The notes under the pieces: generated by a model
Database searches by the model: none
Told to the model about the DNA's origin: nothing
The model's input: the letters and a program-made list of their open reading frames with translations, nothing else
Position numbers and translations under genes: made by a program
Shown: positions 22,202 through 29,544 of the stretch, in pieces
How the letters are laid out: the number at the start of each line of letters is the position of its first letter
Numbering within the stretch: the stretch's first letter is position 1
Assembly (NCBI GenBank): GCA_964641135.1
Contig: CAZXJV010000027.1
Coordinates: forward strand, 1 to 29,544
Source: Teretinema sp964641135
GTDB taxonomy: Bacteria; Spirochaetota; Spirochaetia; Treponematales; Treponemataceae
Direction: 5' to 3'
Length of the DNA stretch: 29,544 nucleotides

Positions 22202-23506
22202 ATGATATGGAATCCGGAACACGAATGTCGAAGTCCTGAAGCATTGCGCATGCTTCAGTTTGCACGCCTTAAAAATCTGGTGGAACGGGTATATGAATCC
22301 GTTCCGTTTTACCGTGAAAAGCTTGATGCCGCAGGTGTAAAACCCGCGGATATCCACACCCTTGAGGATCTGGCAAAACTGCCCTTTACCTCCAAGGATG
22401 ATCTGCGGGACACCTACCCCTACGGCCTTCTTGCCGTTCCCCAGTCCGAGATTGTCGAGATCCACATGTCCAGCGGTACTACCGGAACACCGGTAATTGA
22501 TGCATATACTGCCCGCGACATGGATGACTGGGCCGAGGGAATGGCGCGGACCCTCTCGGGTGCCGGTACCACCCGCAACGATATTGTCCAGAACGCCTAC
22601 GGCTACGGACTTTTTACCGGCGGCCTTGGCACCCACTACGGCGCCCAGAAAATCGGGGCGACCATTATCCCCATCTCATCGGGGAACACCCAGAAACAGC
22701 TGATGCTGATGCGCGACTTCAAGTCGTCCATTTTTACCTGTACTCCGTCTTATGCCCTGTACATGGCCGAACAGGCCAATGAAATGGGGATTGACCCGAC
22801 CGCCCTGCATGTAAAGGCCGGCTGTTTCGGCGCCGAGCCCTGGAGCGAAAATATGCGCAAGGAAATAGAAAAAGCCTGGAACATCAAGGCCTATGATATT
22901 TACGGACTTACAGAGATTACCGGGCCCGGTGTTGCCTTTGAATGCGAGACCCAGTACGGCATGCACTTTAATGAAGATCTCTGGTTCCCGGAAATCATCG
23001 ACCCCGCCACCGGTGCGGTGCTGCCGGACGGTGAAAAGGGTGAGCTGGTTATCACCACTCTCACCAAGGAAGGAACGCCGCTCATCCGTTACCGCACCCG
23101 CGATATCACCTTTATTATCAGGGAGCGGTGCGGCTGCGGACGCACTCTCAGGCGCATCCACCGTCTGTTCGGCCGAACCGACGACCTTTTGATTATCCGC
23201 GGTGTCAATGTATTCCCGAGCCAGATTGAACACGCACTGATCGAGATTCAGGGTGTTGATCCCAACTATCTGATCATTGTTGACCGCAGCGCCCAGACCC
23301 ACCTGGACGAAGCGGAACTGCATGTCGAGGTCAATCCTGAAGGCTTCTCTGACGAAACAAAGGATATGGAAGCCCTGCGCAACAAGATTGAGTCAATTAT
23401 GAAGAGTAAACTGGGCATCAATCTGAAGGTCAAGCTGGTTGAACCAAAGAGCATCGAACGTTCCACCGGCAAGGCAAAACGTGTTATCGACAAACGTCAA
23501 CTGTAA
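22202..23506 (+). CDS. paaK: Phenylacetate-CoA ligase-like, copy 2
   Basis: This 434 aa paralogue of the ligase at 19484 is also a PaaK family enzyme. The ATP loop is SSGTTGTPV (90-98). The middle region reads YDIYGLTEITGPGVAFEC and RYRTRDITFI, the domain hinge is followed by NVFPSQIEHALIEIQG, and the catalytic lysine K424 sits in STGKAKRV. It is clearly related to copy 1 along its whole length but differs in the substrate-pocket region, so the two may prefer different aryl-acetates. A perfect TATAAT sits 10 bases upstream and no ribosome-binding site is present. It is followed after 14 bases by an ACT-domain protein, a pairing often seen with PaaK. Confidence 0.93.
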   Translation: MIWNPEHECRSPEALRMLQFARLKNLVERVYESVPFYREKLDAAGVKPADIHTLEDLAKLPFTSKDDLRDTYPYGLLAVPQSEIVEIHMSSGTTGTPVIDAYTARDMDDWAEGMARTLSGAGTTRNDIVQNAYGYGLFTGGLGTHYGAQKIGATIIPISSGNTQKQLMLMRDFKSSIFTCTPSYALYMAEQANEMGIDPTALHVKAGCFGAEPWSENMRKEIEKAWNIKAYDIYGLTEITGPGVAFECETQYGMHFNEDLWFPEIIDPATGAVLPDGEKGELVITTLTKEGTPLIRYRTRDITFIIRERCGCGRTLRRIHRLFGRTDDLLIIRGVNVFPSQIEHALIEIQGVDPNYLIIVDRSAQTHLDEAELHVEVNPEGFSDETKDMEALRNKIESIMKSKLGINLKVKLVEPKSIERSTGKAKRVIDKRQL

Positions 23507-23520
23507 AGGAGACATACGGT

Positions 23521-23919
23521 ATGAAGATTAAACAGATTTCTATATTTTTGGAAAATGCTGCCGGCCGGATGGCCGAGGTGACCCGTGTTCTAAAAGCCGG
23601 AGGAATAAACCTGCGGGCCATCATGATCGCCGATACAGCCGATTTCGGGATCTTGCGTATTATTGTGGATGATCCTGAACGTGCCCTGACTGTTCTTCAT
23701 GATGCGAACTTCACGGTAAAAACTACGGATGTTCTTTCTGTTACCATTTCGGACAAGGTCGGCAGTCTGGCCGATGTTCTGCACCTGTTCGAAGAAACAG
23801 GCATCAACATTGAATATCTGTATGCCGCCCTGGAAAAAGCCGGAGAAACCGCGGTGGTAATTTTCAAGGTCGAAGATCTCGAAAAAGGCCTTGCTGTTGT
23901 CAAGGCTCACGGTCTGTAA
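23521..23919 (+). CDS. Tandem ACT-domain protein
   Basis: This 132 aa protein consists of two ACT domains. The first (about 1-66) begins KQISIFLENAAGRMAEVTRVLKA and contains INLRAIMIAD. The second (about 68-132) begins TDVLSVTISDKVGSLADVLHLF and contains INIEYLYAALE. ACT domains bind small ligands, usually amino acids. A stand-alone pair next to PaaK and IorAB probably senses an aromatic amino acid or related acid and adjusts the pathway; the ligand is not shown by the sequence. AAAGGAG (23505-23511) overlaps the end of paaK-2 and gives a strong ribosome-binding site. It is followed 6 bases later by a LacI-like regulator. Confidence 0.9.
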   Translation: MKIKQISIFLENAAGRMAEVTRVLKAGGINLRAIMIADTADFGILRIIVDDPERALTVLHDANFTVKTTDVLSVTISDKVGSLADVLHLFEETGINIEYLYAALEKAGETAVVIFKVEDLEKGLAVVKAHGL

Positions 23920-23925
23920 AATACT

Positions 23926-24930
23926 ATGGCAGTATCCCTTCATGATGTAGCGCATGCAGCCTCTCTTTCCTGCGAAACCCTCCTTGAAGGTCTTGTCAGT
24001 CCTTCTTCTCTCGAGCCGGAGGTTGTCCGCCATGTCATGAAGCATATCAGGGAATCAAGATACCTTGAGACCTTTGACCGCTGGAAACAAAGCGAACGCA
24101 CAACACCGCTTGCAGTCCTCACCCCCGGTTTTGATACCGGTGCTTCCCAGGAAACCTTCCGCGGCATGGATCGGGTAATGTCCGCCCTCGGGCTCAATGC
24201 TTCAATGGTTGTCCTTCCGACGCGTTCCTCGGTCCCTTATCGGGAAGGTGCCCTGCATAACCTTTTAAAGACACCGGTTATCGATGCGGTCATCGCCATG
24301 AACCTCAAGCCCGATCCCGAGACCCTGGCCTTGTATCTCAGCGAGCGCAAGCCTCTGGTTCTGATGCACAGTACTCCGCCGGGTGCACAGTCTGTCATGC
24401 TGGAAAACATCAAGGGCTCATCAACTGCTGTAAATTATCTGGTGCGCAAGGGATACCGGCGCATTGCACTGGTTAACGGTCCATCCGAAGGACCGGAACC
24501 CGGTCTGGTGCCGGCAGAACGGATGATGGGCTATATTTCTGCAATGCAGCGTGCAGCATTGCACCATGAAGATGCCCTGGTGTTCGAAACACCGGATTTT
24601 GATCCAGAAAGCGGCCGCCTGGCCTTTGAAGCCTTCCGTTCGCGGAGCATTCAGCCCGACGCTGTTTTTTGCGCTGCAGGGGATCTGGTTGCCATCGGGT
24701 TTATCCAGGCGGCACAGAAGGCAGGCCTGCGTGTGCCTGAGGATATTGCTGTTATCGGCTACGATGACCTCCCTATCGCCTCGCTTGTTACCCCTCCTCT
24801 TACTACCATCCGCCAGCGCTTGATGATAGCCGGAGCTGCAGCCGTAGTTCTTGCTCTGGAAGCCTATGTGAACGGTCCCGGTCAGAACCTGGTCATCATG
24901 CCCGAACTCGTTATCCGCGGCACCGCATAG
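23926..24930 (+). CDS. LacI/GalR-like transcriptional regulator
   Basis: This 334 aa protein has an N-terminal LacI-type helix-turn-helix in degenerate form (VSLHDVAHAASLSCETLLEG, residues 3-22) and a periplasmic-binding-protein-like effector domain from about 60 to 330. Recognisable family signatures are YLVRKGYRRIALVNGP, PDAVFCAAGDLVAIGFIQAAQKAGLRVPEDIAVIGYDD (in pieces) and PLTTIRQ with the following helix. The recognition helix lacks the usual T-V-S-R-x-L-N pattern, so DNA specificity may differ or be lost. It is the last gene of the aromatic-acid cluster, starting 6 bases after the ACT gene, with no clear ribosome-binding site. It is plausibly the regulator of that cluster; the inducer is unknown. 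Confidence 0.85.
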   Translation: MAVSLHDVAHAASLSCETLLEGLVSPSSLEPEVVRHVMKHIRESRYLETFDRWKQSERTTPLAVLTPGFDTGASQETFRGMDRVMSALGLNASMVVLPTRSSVPYREGALHNLLKTPVIDAVIAMNLKPDPETLALYLSERKPLVLMHSTPPGAQSVMLENIKGSSTAVNYLVRKGYRRIALVNGPSEGPEPGLVPAERMMGYISAMQRAALHHEDALVFETPDFDPESGRLAFEAFRSRSIQPDAVFCAAGDLVAIGFIQAAQKAGLRVPEDIAVIGYDDLPIASLVTPPLTTIRQRLMIAGAAAVVLALEAYVNGPGQNLVIMPELVIRGTA

Positions 24931-24958
24931 GAAGCCTGCATCACTTCCTGATGGTTCC

Positions 24959-25002
24959 GCCCATCGGCAGCGCCTGATAAGCCCATCGGCACCGCCTGAC
25001 AG
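24959..25002. repeat. Two tandem copies of a 22-bp repeat
   Basis: Two adjacent 22-bp units (24959-24980 and 24981-25002) share GCCCATCGGCA(G/C)CGCCTGA and differ at three positions. They lie between the regulator gene and the lysK promoter. They may be duplicated regulator half-sites or replication slippage; there are too few copies for CRISPR. Confidence 0.6.
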
Positions 25003-25016
25003 ACCCGCGAGCTGCA

Positions 25017-25045
25017 TTGCCCAGCAAAGCTCTTTTCGCTATACT
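25017..25045 (+). promoter_or_regulatory. lysK promoter, nearly leaderless
   Basis: TTGCCC (25017-25022) is 17 bases from TATACT (25040-25045). The ATG at 25056 comes 10 bases after the -10 box, giving an expected leader of about 4 bases and no Shine-Dalgarno. It lies 15 bases after the tandem repeat. Confidence 0.68.
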
Positions 25046-25055
25046 GTTCAGACTT

Positions 25056-26636
25056 ATGGAAACTCCAAACCTTTATCATTGGGCGGATCAGACCGCCGAA
25101 AAGATTATCCGCGAGCGCGGCGAACTTGACGAATATACCTGCGCCTCGGGAATCACCCCGTCCGGAACCGTACATATCGGCAATTTCCGCGAAATTATCT
25201 CTGTTGACCTTGTCGTGCGCGCCCTGCGCTCACGCGGTAAAAAGGTCCGCTTTATCTATTCCTGGGACGATTACGACGTATTCCGCAAGGTTCCGCTAAA
25301 CATGCCCCAACCCGAAGTTCTTGAAAAATATTTGCGCTACCCCATCACCATGGTTCCCGATACCTTCGGCCGCGACGCAAGCTATGCCCGCCACCACGAA
25401 GTGGATGTTGAATCCATGCTGCCGGTTGTGGGAATACATCCAGAGTTCATCTATCAGAGCGAACGCTATCGCGCCGGTGTGTATGCCGAAGGCATGAAAA
25501 AGGCCCTTGAAACCCGTGATTTATTGAAGGATATCCTGAACCGCTACCGCGACGACGAACACCAGATGACCGGCGAATACTGGCCGGTGAGCGTCTTTTG
25601 TCATGCCTGCAACCGTGACACAACCACTATCGAAGGCTGGGACGGCGACTGGGGCTTGAGCTATTCCTGCGAGTGCGGCCACAGAGAAACCACAGACCTG
25701 CGTACCTCAACCGGCGTCAAGCTTGGCTGGCGCGTAGACTGGCCCATGCGCTGGCACCACGAAAAAACCGTATTCGAACCGGCCGGAAAGGATCACCACT
25801 CACAGGGCGGCTCCTTCGACACAGCCCGCCATGTCTCGGAAGAAGTCTACGGCTGGCCTGCCCCCGTATCCTTCCGCTACGACTTCATCGGCATCAAGGG
25901 CACCCCCGGAAAGATGTCCAGCTCCAAGGGCAAGGTTGTCGACCTGCCTGACGTCCTGCGCGTGTATCAGCCCGAGGTGGTGCGCTACCTCTTTGCCGGT
26001 ACCCGTCCCAACACCGAATTCGTTATCAGTTTTGACCTCGACGTTATCAAGATTTACGAGGATTACGACAAAACCGAGCGCATTGCATGGGAAGTGGAGA
26101 AGGCAAAAAATGACGAAGTGCGCGCACGCGAGAAGCGGATATATGAACTCTCCCAGGTAGAGGGGATGCCGGCTTCGATATCGTATCAGGTCCCGTTCCG
26201 GCATTTATGCAATCTTTTGCAGACCAGCTCAGGCGATGTTGACGCTGTGATAGCAGCCTTTCCGGACATCAGACCTGATCAGCTGGACCGCTTCCGCACC
26301 CGCTGTGTCTGCGCCTGGTACTGGATCACCGAATGCGCTCCCGAGGATTTCCGCTTCGCACTGCGCAGCGACGGCTCTATGGCCGAGCTTGCAGACGCCG
26401 AGCTTGAGGCAATCCGCCTCATCCGCGACACCGTACTTCCACAGATGGACACTCTTGAAGAAAAACCGCTTTCGGAAAAATTGTATGCTGTTGCGGGCGA
26501 CTGCGGGATAGAGCCCAAAGCTCTGTTTACAGCCACCTATCAGGCCCTGATTGCCAAAGACCAGGGCCCCAGGCTCGCAAGCTTCATGAAGATTATCGGC
26601 CGTGAACGCCTTGAGCGCCTTTTGGCCGGATATTAA
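25056..26636 (+). CDS. lysK: Class I lysyl-tRNA synthetase
   Basis: This 526 aa enzyme charges tRNA-Lys. It is the class I form found in most archaea, spirochaetes and a few other bacteria, in place of the usual class II LysS. The HIGH-type motif is TVHIGN (38-43), and the KMSKS motif appears as KMSSSKG (286-292). A zinc-ribbon-like insertion holds CHAC and CECG pairs. The Lys-specific context GKDHHSQGGSFDTA, and the C-terminal helical anticodon-binding domain, are in place. The start at 25056 is preferred over a possible GTG/ATG further upstream because METPNLYHWADQ begins family similarity and the -10 box would otherwise lie inside the gene. Convergent with the ABC operon. Confidence 0.96.
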   Translation: METPNLYHWADQTAEKIIRERGELDEYTCASGITPSGTVHIGNFREIISVDLVVRALRSRGKKVRFIYSWDDYDVFRKVPLNMPQPEVLEKYLRYPITMVPDTFGRDASYARHHEVDVESMLPVVGIHPEFIYQSERYRAGVYAEGMKKALETRDLLKDILNRYRDDEHQMTGEYWPVSVFCHACNRDTTTIEGWDGDWGLSYSCECGHRETTDLRTSTGVKLGWRVDWPMRWHHEKTVFEPAGKDHHSQGGSFDTARHVSEEVYGWPAPVSFRYDFIGIKGTPGKMSSSKGKVVDLPDVLRVYQPEVVRYLFAGTRPNTEFVISFDLDVIKIYEDYDKTERIAWEVEKAKNDEVRAREKRIYELSQVEGMPASISYQVPFRHLCNLLQTSSGDVDAVIAAFPDIRPDQLDRFRTRCVCAWYWITECAPEDFRFALRSDGSMAELADAELEAIRLIRDTVLPQMDTLEEKPLSEKLYAVAGDCGIEPKALFTATYQALIAKDQGPRLASFMKIIGRERLERLLAGY

Positions 26637-26658
26637 ACGTACCTGTATTTCGCAGGAT

Positions 26659-26683
26659 GCTGACAAACCCGACGCTTGTCAGC
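26659..26683. terminator. Hairpin after lysK
   Basis: GCTGACAA (26659-26666) and TTGTCAGC (26676-26683) form a perfect 8-bp stem. No T-run follows. It shares its stem sequence with the hairpin at 12815-12841, also between convergent genes. Confidence 0.5.
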
Positions 26684-26710
26684 CCTCCGTCAAGCTTTTA
26701 TCTGCAACCA

Positions 26711-26737
26711 GCGCCGGTTCTTACGAACCGGCGCTTT
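26711..26737 (+). terminator. Intrinsic terminator of lysK overlapping the converging gene end
   Basis: GCGCCGGTTC (26711-26720) and GAACCGGCGC (26725-26734) form a perfect 10-bp stem with loop TTAC, followed by TTTC. The loop contains the stop codon of the minus-strand permease, so one arm codes for its last residues. It is a good plus-strand terminator and a weaker one in the other direction. Confidence 0.78.
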
Positions 26738-27524
26738 CATAGTTGCGTATTCCGGCAGTCCACACGCTTATCGCGGCAAGCCAGGTCAGACCTGCTGCAA
26801 GGGTAGTGCCGGCCATTACTTCCCACAGTCCCGAGCGCCCCAGAATAAGGCTTGCCGGGATGACGGCGGTGAAGGCAAAGGGAAATACGAATGTAATTAT
26901 TCCGCGCAGCCAGGGATGAAAAATCTGCAGGGGATATTTTGCGAAGTCGCCGAAGGTATACATGAAGTACACGATCGATTGCGTAAATTTGAGCCAGAAG
27001 GCCAGCGATGCAAAAAACAGCTTGAGGGCGGTGTAGATAATCATACCCATCAAAACCAGCCATGCGGTAGACGCAAGATGTGCAACACTCCAGCTGATAG
27101 ACAGGGCCTGTGACGCATAGACAACAAGGGCTGTTCCGACGATTAATTCGCCAAGGGCGTCGGGCTGAAAAACCTCGCTTATCAGGTGAAACAGCGGGTT
27201 GATCGGCCTGAGCAGGTACTTGTCGAATTCACCGTTGACGATGATGCGCCCGGAAAGCATCCACAGATTATCGCAGAACAGGTGATCAAAGCCTCGCGGA
27301 ATCTGGGCAAAGCCGTAAATGAACAAGAGTTCGTTAAAGCTCCACCCGTTCAGTTCGGGAATACGCTGGAAAATCAAAAACAGAAAGGCGATTCCCGATG
27401 CCTGAAAAAGCAAAAAACCGCCCAGTCCGATCCAGAAATCTGCCCGGTACTCCATCAGCCGTTTGGCGTATTGGGCAAGGAACAGTCCATAGAGTCTGAA
27501 ATAACGTGTTACTTTTCGCAGCAT
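26721..27524 (-). CDS. ABC-2 type transporter permease (distal)
   Basis: This 267 aa integral membrane protein has about six hydrophobic segments (near residues 30-52, 60-85, 110-135, 145-175, 190-220 and 235-258) and no signal peptide. It fits the ABC-2 family of paired permeases (DUF990-type) of the kind found behind NatA-like ATPases. A short cytoplasmic N-terminus (MLRKVTRYFRLYGLFLAQYAKRLMEYRADF) precedes the first helix. It begins 4 bases after the upstream permease stop, so translation is probably coupled. The substrate is unknown; drugs, lipids or polymers are possible. The stop lies inside the lysK terminator. Confidence 0.86.
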   Translation of the reverse strand: MLRKVTRYFRLYGLFLAQYAKRLMEYRADFWIGLGGFLLFQASGIAFLFLIFQRIPELNGWSFNELLFIYGFAQIPRGFDHLFCDNLWMLSGRIIVNGEFDKYLLRPINPLFHLISEVFQPDALGELIVGTALVVYASQALSISWSVAHLASTAWLVLMGMIIYTALKLFFASLAFWLKFTQSIVYFMYTFGDFAKYPLQIFHPWLRGIITFVFPFAFTAVIPASLILGRSGLWEVMAGTTLAAGLTWLAAISVWTAGIRNYESAGS

Positions 27525-27528
27525 AGAA

Positions 27529-28344
27529 TCAGCCTCCCTGTACCGTCAGATGTCGGATTGCGCCCCGGTATATCAGCTGGCTCAGGCCGAAAAATACCAG
27601 TACCCAGATACCCTGTACCGCCAGTGAGCGGTACATGTCCATTCCTTCCAGCCGTCCCAAAAATATCTGGGCCGGTATGTAGTGAATGGAGCTGAAGGGA
27701 AGTGCTCTCAGCACCGGCTGGGCCCATTGGGGGAAAAATGCCAGAGGAATCATCGCCCCTGAAAGAAAGTAGGTAATCATAAACTTCACGTTGCTTAAGC
27801 CCCACATGTTTTTCAGGTGAAAGGCCAGGAAACCGAATGCCAGATTCAGCGAAAACAGAATAAAAAAACCCATCAGTATGCTGAGCATAAAAAAAGCGAA
27901 CTGGGCCAGACCGGGAAAGGTCATGTTCAGCCACAGGGCGCCGGCGATGCGGACCAGAATGCCCATGGGTATAAATACGCATATCAGCTCATATGCAAGG
28001 CCTCCGAATCCCATCGCAAGGATGCGTCCGGTGTAGCTTATCGGCTTTATCAGATTCATTGCGATAGCACCGGATCGTACCTCTTCGCCAACCCAGTAGT
28101 CGGCTTCGGCAGCACCGGTCATTCGCACAATGAATTCCATGATAACAACGTACAGGGCCATTTCGCCCCGATTGTAGCCTTGCAGGGAGTCGCCGCCTGA
28201 TGAATTAAATATCGCCATCCACAGGTAATAGGCCAAAAAAACCCTGAGAAAGCTTCCGAACATAAAGATAAACGCATTAATTCCATAGGACAAAAAGGTC
28301 TGCATGACACTGCGGGAGAAGGGCAGATAACTGGTCAGTTTCAC
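27529..28344 (-). CDS. ABC-2 type transporter permease (proximal)
   Basis: This 271 aa protein has about six transmembrane helices and is of the same general type as the downstream permease, with which it should form a heterodimeric channel. The first helix begins at about 22 (INAFIFMFGSFLRVFLAYYL). The cytoplasmic segment MTGAAEADYWVGEEVRSGAIAMNLIKPISY (in part) is characteristic of the ABC2_membrane_6/DUF990 family, in which a similar stretch, RSG.......PIS, precedes helix 3. The start codon overlaps the ATPase stop by 4 bases (ATGA), a sign of coupled expression. Substrate unknown. Confidence 0.86.
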   Translation of the reverse strand: MKLTSYLPFSRSVMQTFLSYGINAFIFMFGSFLRVFLAYYLWMAIFNSSGGDSLQGYNRGEMALYVVIMEFIVRMTGAAEADYWVGEEVRSGAIAMNLIKPISYTGRILAMGFGGLAYELICVFIPMGILVRIAGALWLNMTFPGLAQFAFFMLSILMGFFILFSLNLAFGFLAFHLKNMWGLSNVKFMITYFLSGAMIPLAFFPQWAQPVLRALPFSSIHYIPAQIFLGRLEGMDMYRSLAVQGIWVLVFFGLSQLIYRGAIRHLTVQGG

Positions 28345-29345
28345 GAAGACCTCCCCCGGTATATTCCCTTTACGATCTCCTCAATATCTGTTTCCTGAAC
28401 TTTCATATCCAGGACCGGTACTGTCTGCATAACCTGGAACAGAAGATCGGATGCCTTCACCTTCCGCGAGTTGAAACGAAGCGTCAGGGTAGAGTCTGCT
28501 ATGGTTTGTTCCAAATCTCCCTCTTCCAGTTTAAACCGGGTTGCAAGGTCCAAAGATGCGGCCTTTTCGGTTTCTCTGACTTCCATAATCAATGTCTTCA
28601 TATACCCCCATGTATCCTTGATCTGGGCAAGGGAGCCGTCATGAATCTTTTTACCCTCATCGATGATGATGATACGGCTACACAGTTCTTCGATATCCGA
28701 CATATCATGGGTCGTCAGGATGACCGTTGTACCATGCTGGCGGTTGATGTCCTTTATGGCATTCAATACCTTCTCTTTTACAACAATATCAAGGCCGATG
28801 GTTGGTTCATCCAGAAAAAGTATCTTGGGGTTATGCAGCAAACTTGCAGCAAGATCCGCGCGCATGCGCTGTCCGAGCGATAAGGTGCGGACCGGCTGGC
28901 TGATAAATTCGTCAAGCCCCAAAACCTCATTCAGATATTTCATGCGGTCCGCTGCTTCGGGCCTGGGAACATCATAGATTTCCCTGAGAATGGAAAATGT
29001 TTCGCTCAAGGGAAGATCCCACCACAGCTGTGTCCGCTGACCGAATACGACGCCGATCTGCCGGGCATTTTTTTGGCGCTGCTTGTACGGTACAAGACCG
29101 TTTATTTCAACATGGCCTGATGTCGGATTCAGGATGCCGGTCATCATCTTGATTGTTGTTGATTTTCCTGCTCCGTTTGCACCGATGTACCCAACCATTT
29201 CACCGGTTTCGATGGTAAAAGATACATTATCCACCGCACGTTTGATTTCCCGTCGCGGAGCAAAAAGTCCCTTCACGGTTCCTAAAAGGCCCGGATCTTT
29301 CTTTGTGACCTTGAAGTCTTTTGTCAGCTGTTCTACGGTAATCAT
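28341..29345 (-). CDS. ABC transporter ATP-binding protein (ABC-2 exporter)
   Basis: This 334 aa ATPase powers the two downstream permeases. Walker A is GANGAGKS (55-62), the Q-loop is Q103 in FGQRTQLW, the signature is LSLGQ (155-159), Walker B is ILFLDE (175-180), and the H-loop is in TTHD. The N-terminal extension KKDPGLLGTVKGLFAPRR (16-31 region) and the long C-terminal domain (about 235-334) are typical of the family that accompanies DUF990 permeases. The start at 29345 is preceded by AGGA (29353-29356). It is the first gene of a three-gene operon on the minus strand. Confidence 0.93.
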   Translation of the reverse strand: MITVEQLTKDFKVTKKDPGLLGTVKGLFAPRREIKRAVDNVSFTIETGEMVGYIGANGAGKSTTIKMMTGILNPTSGHVEINGLVPYKQRQKNARQIGVVFGQRTQLWWDLPLSETFSILREIYDVPRPEAADRMKYLNEVLGLDEFISQPVRTLSLGQRMRADLAASLLHNPKILFLDEPTIGLDIVVKEKVLNAIKDINRQHGTTVILTTHDMSDIEELCSRIIIIDEGKKIHDGSLAQIKDTWGYMKTLIMEVRETEKAASLDLATRFKLEEGDLEQTIADSTLTLRFNSRKVKASDLLFQVMQTVPVLDMKVQETDIEEIVKGIYRGRSS

Positions 29346-29375
29346 AGGTATGTCCTGTTTATTGTGAGATGTGAT

Positions 29376-29404
29376 ATTCTGTCTAAAAGAGGGGGGACGG
29401 TCAA
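29376..29404 (-). promoter_or_regulatory. Promoter of the ABC-2 operon
   Basis: On the minus strand TTGACC (29399-29404) is 17 bases from CAGAAT (29376-29381). Transcription would start near 29369, leaving about 24 bases of leader with AGGA before the ATPase start. The -10 box is weak. Confidence 0.5.
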
Positions 29405-29539
29405 TTATACTGCTATCAATAGTGTTGTTTTTTCTCTTTAATCCACCGTCATTGATCTGCCTGTCCCCTTTCCGCCAATCTCCACACCTATACCCTACAC
29501 ATAACCAGATACCACATCACGCTTTCCGGAGGTCTCTTA

Positions 29540-29544
29540 ATGCA
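29540..29544 (+). CDS. Start of an unidentified gene cut by the window end
   Basis: GGAGG (29528-29532) is followed after 7 bases by ATG at 29540, the typical spacing for a strong start. Only five bases of the putative gene are visible, so nothing can be said about the product. The region 29405-29527 otherwise shows no gene. Confidence 0.4.

Noticed and set aside
24959..25002. CRISPR-like repeats
   Set aside because: There are two copies without spacers and no cas genes nearby.

Overview
The window looks like chromosome of a fermentative, anaerobic spirochaete (Spirochaetales, Treponema/Spirochaeta-like). The main pointers are a class I (archaeal-type) lysyl-tRNA synthetase, a DUF4954 protein, a BspA/TpLRR-type leucine-rich repeat protein, a three-gene [FeFe]-hydrogenase operon and an indolepyruvate:ferredoxin oxidoreductase. 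The taxon is inferred from gene content; no marker rRNA is present.

Layout. 1-2290 is a more A+T-rich accessory stretch: a vapBC-type toxin-antitoxin pair (minus), a dodecin (plus) and a BspA-like repeat protein (plus). 2419-7877 is a tight hydC-hydB-hydA operon (plus). Its HydB carries a complete GltD/NfnB-like FAD/NAD(P)H module fused to the C-terminus. A bidirectional terminator separates it from tRNA-Leu(CAG) (minus). 8159-10541 (minus) is deoD, a small membrane protein and gnd. Plus-strand DUF4954 is divergent from deoD, with overlapping promoters. alr (minus) and an unrecognised lipoprotein gene (plus) form a second divergent pair. 15447-24930 (plus) is iorA, pepF, iorB, paaK-1, gltA, paaK-2, a double-ACT protein and a LacI-like regulator. 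It is followed by lysK (plus) and a convergent three-gene ABC-2 export operon (minus). A new plus-strand gene begins in the last bases.

How the genes may work together (inference). IorAB would oxidise aryl-pyruvates from aromatic amino acids to aryl-acetyl-CoA and reduced ferredoxin. The two PaaK ligases interconvert arylacetate and its CoA ester, and PepF could supply amino acids from peptides. Reduced ferredoxin and NADH (perhaps NADPH, through the fused module) could be discharged as H2 by HydABC.

The most notable points are: the HydB-GltD fusion; an H-cluster L1 motif with Ser in place of a ligand Cys; an IorA without its usual C-terminal ferredoxin domain; pepF embedded by overlaps between iorA and iorB; a repeated pattern of near-leaderless genes (deoD, DUF4954, alr, paaK-2, lysK); an inverted repeat covering the ribosome-binding site of the BspA-like gene; and a recurring GCTGACAA/TTGTCAGC intergenic hairpin. 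All calls were made by eye, without database searches.
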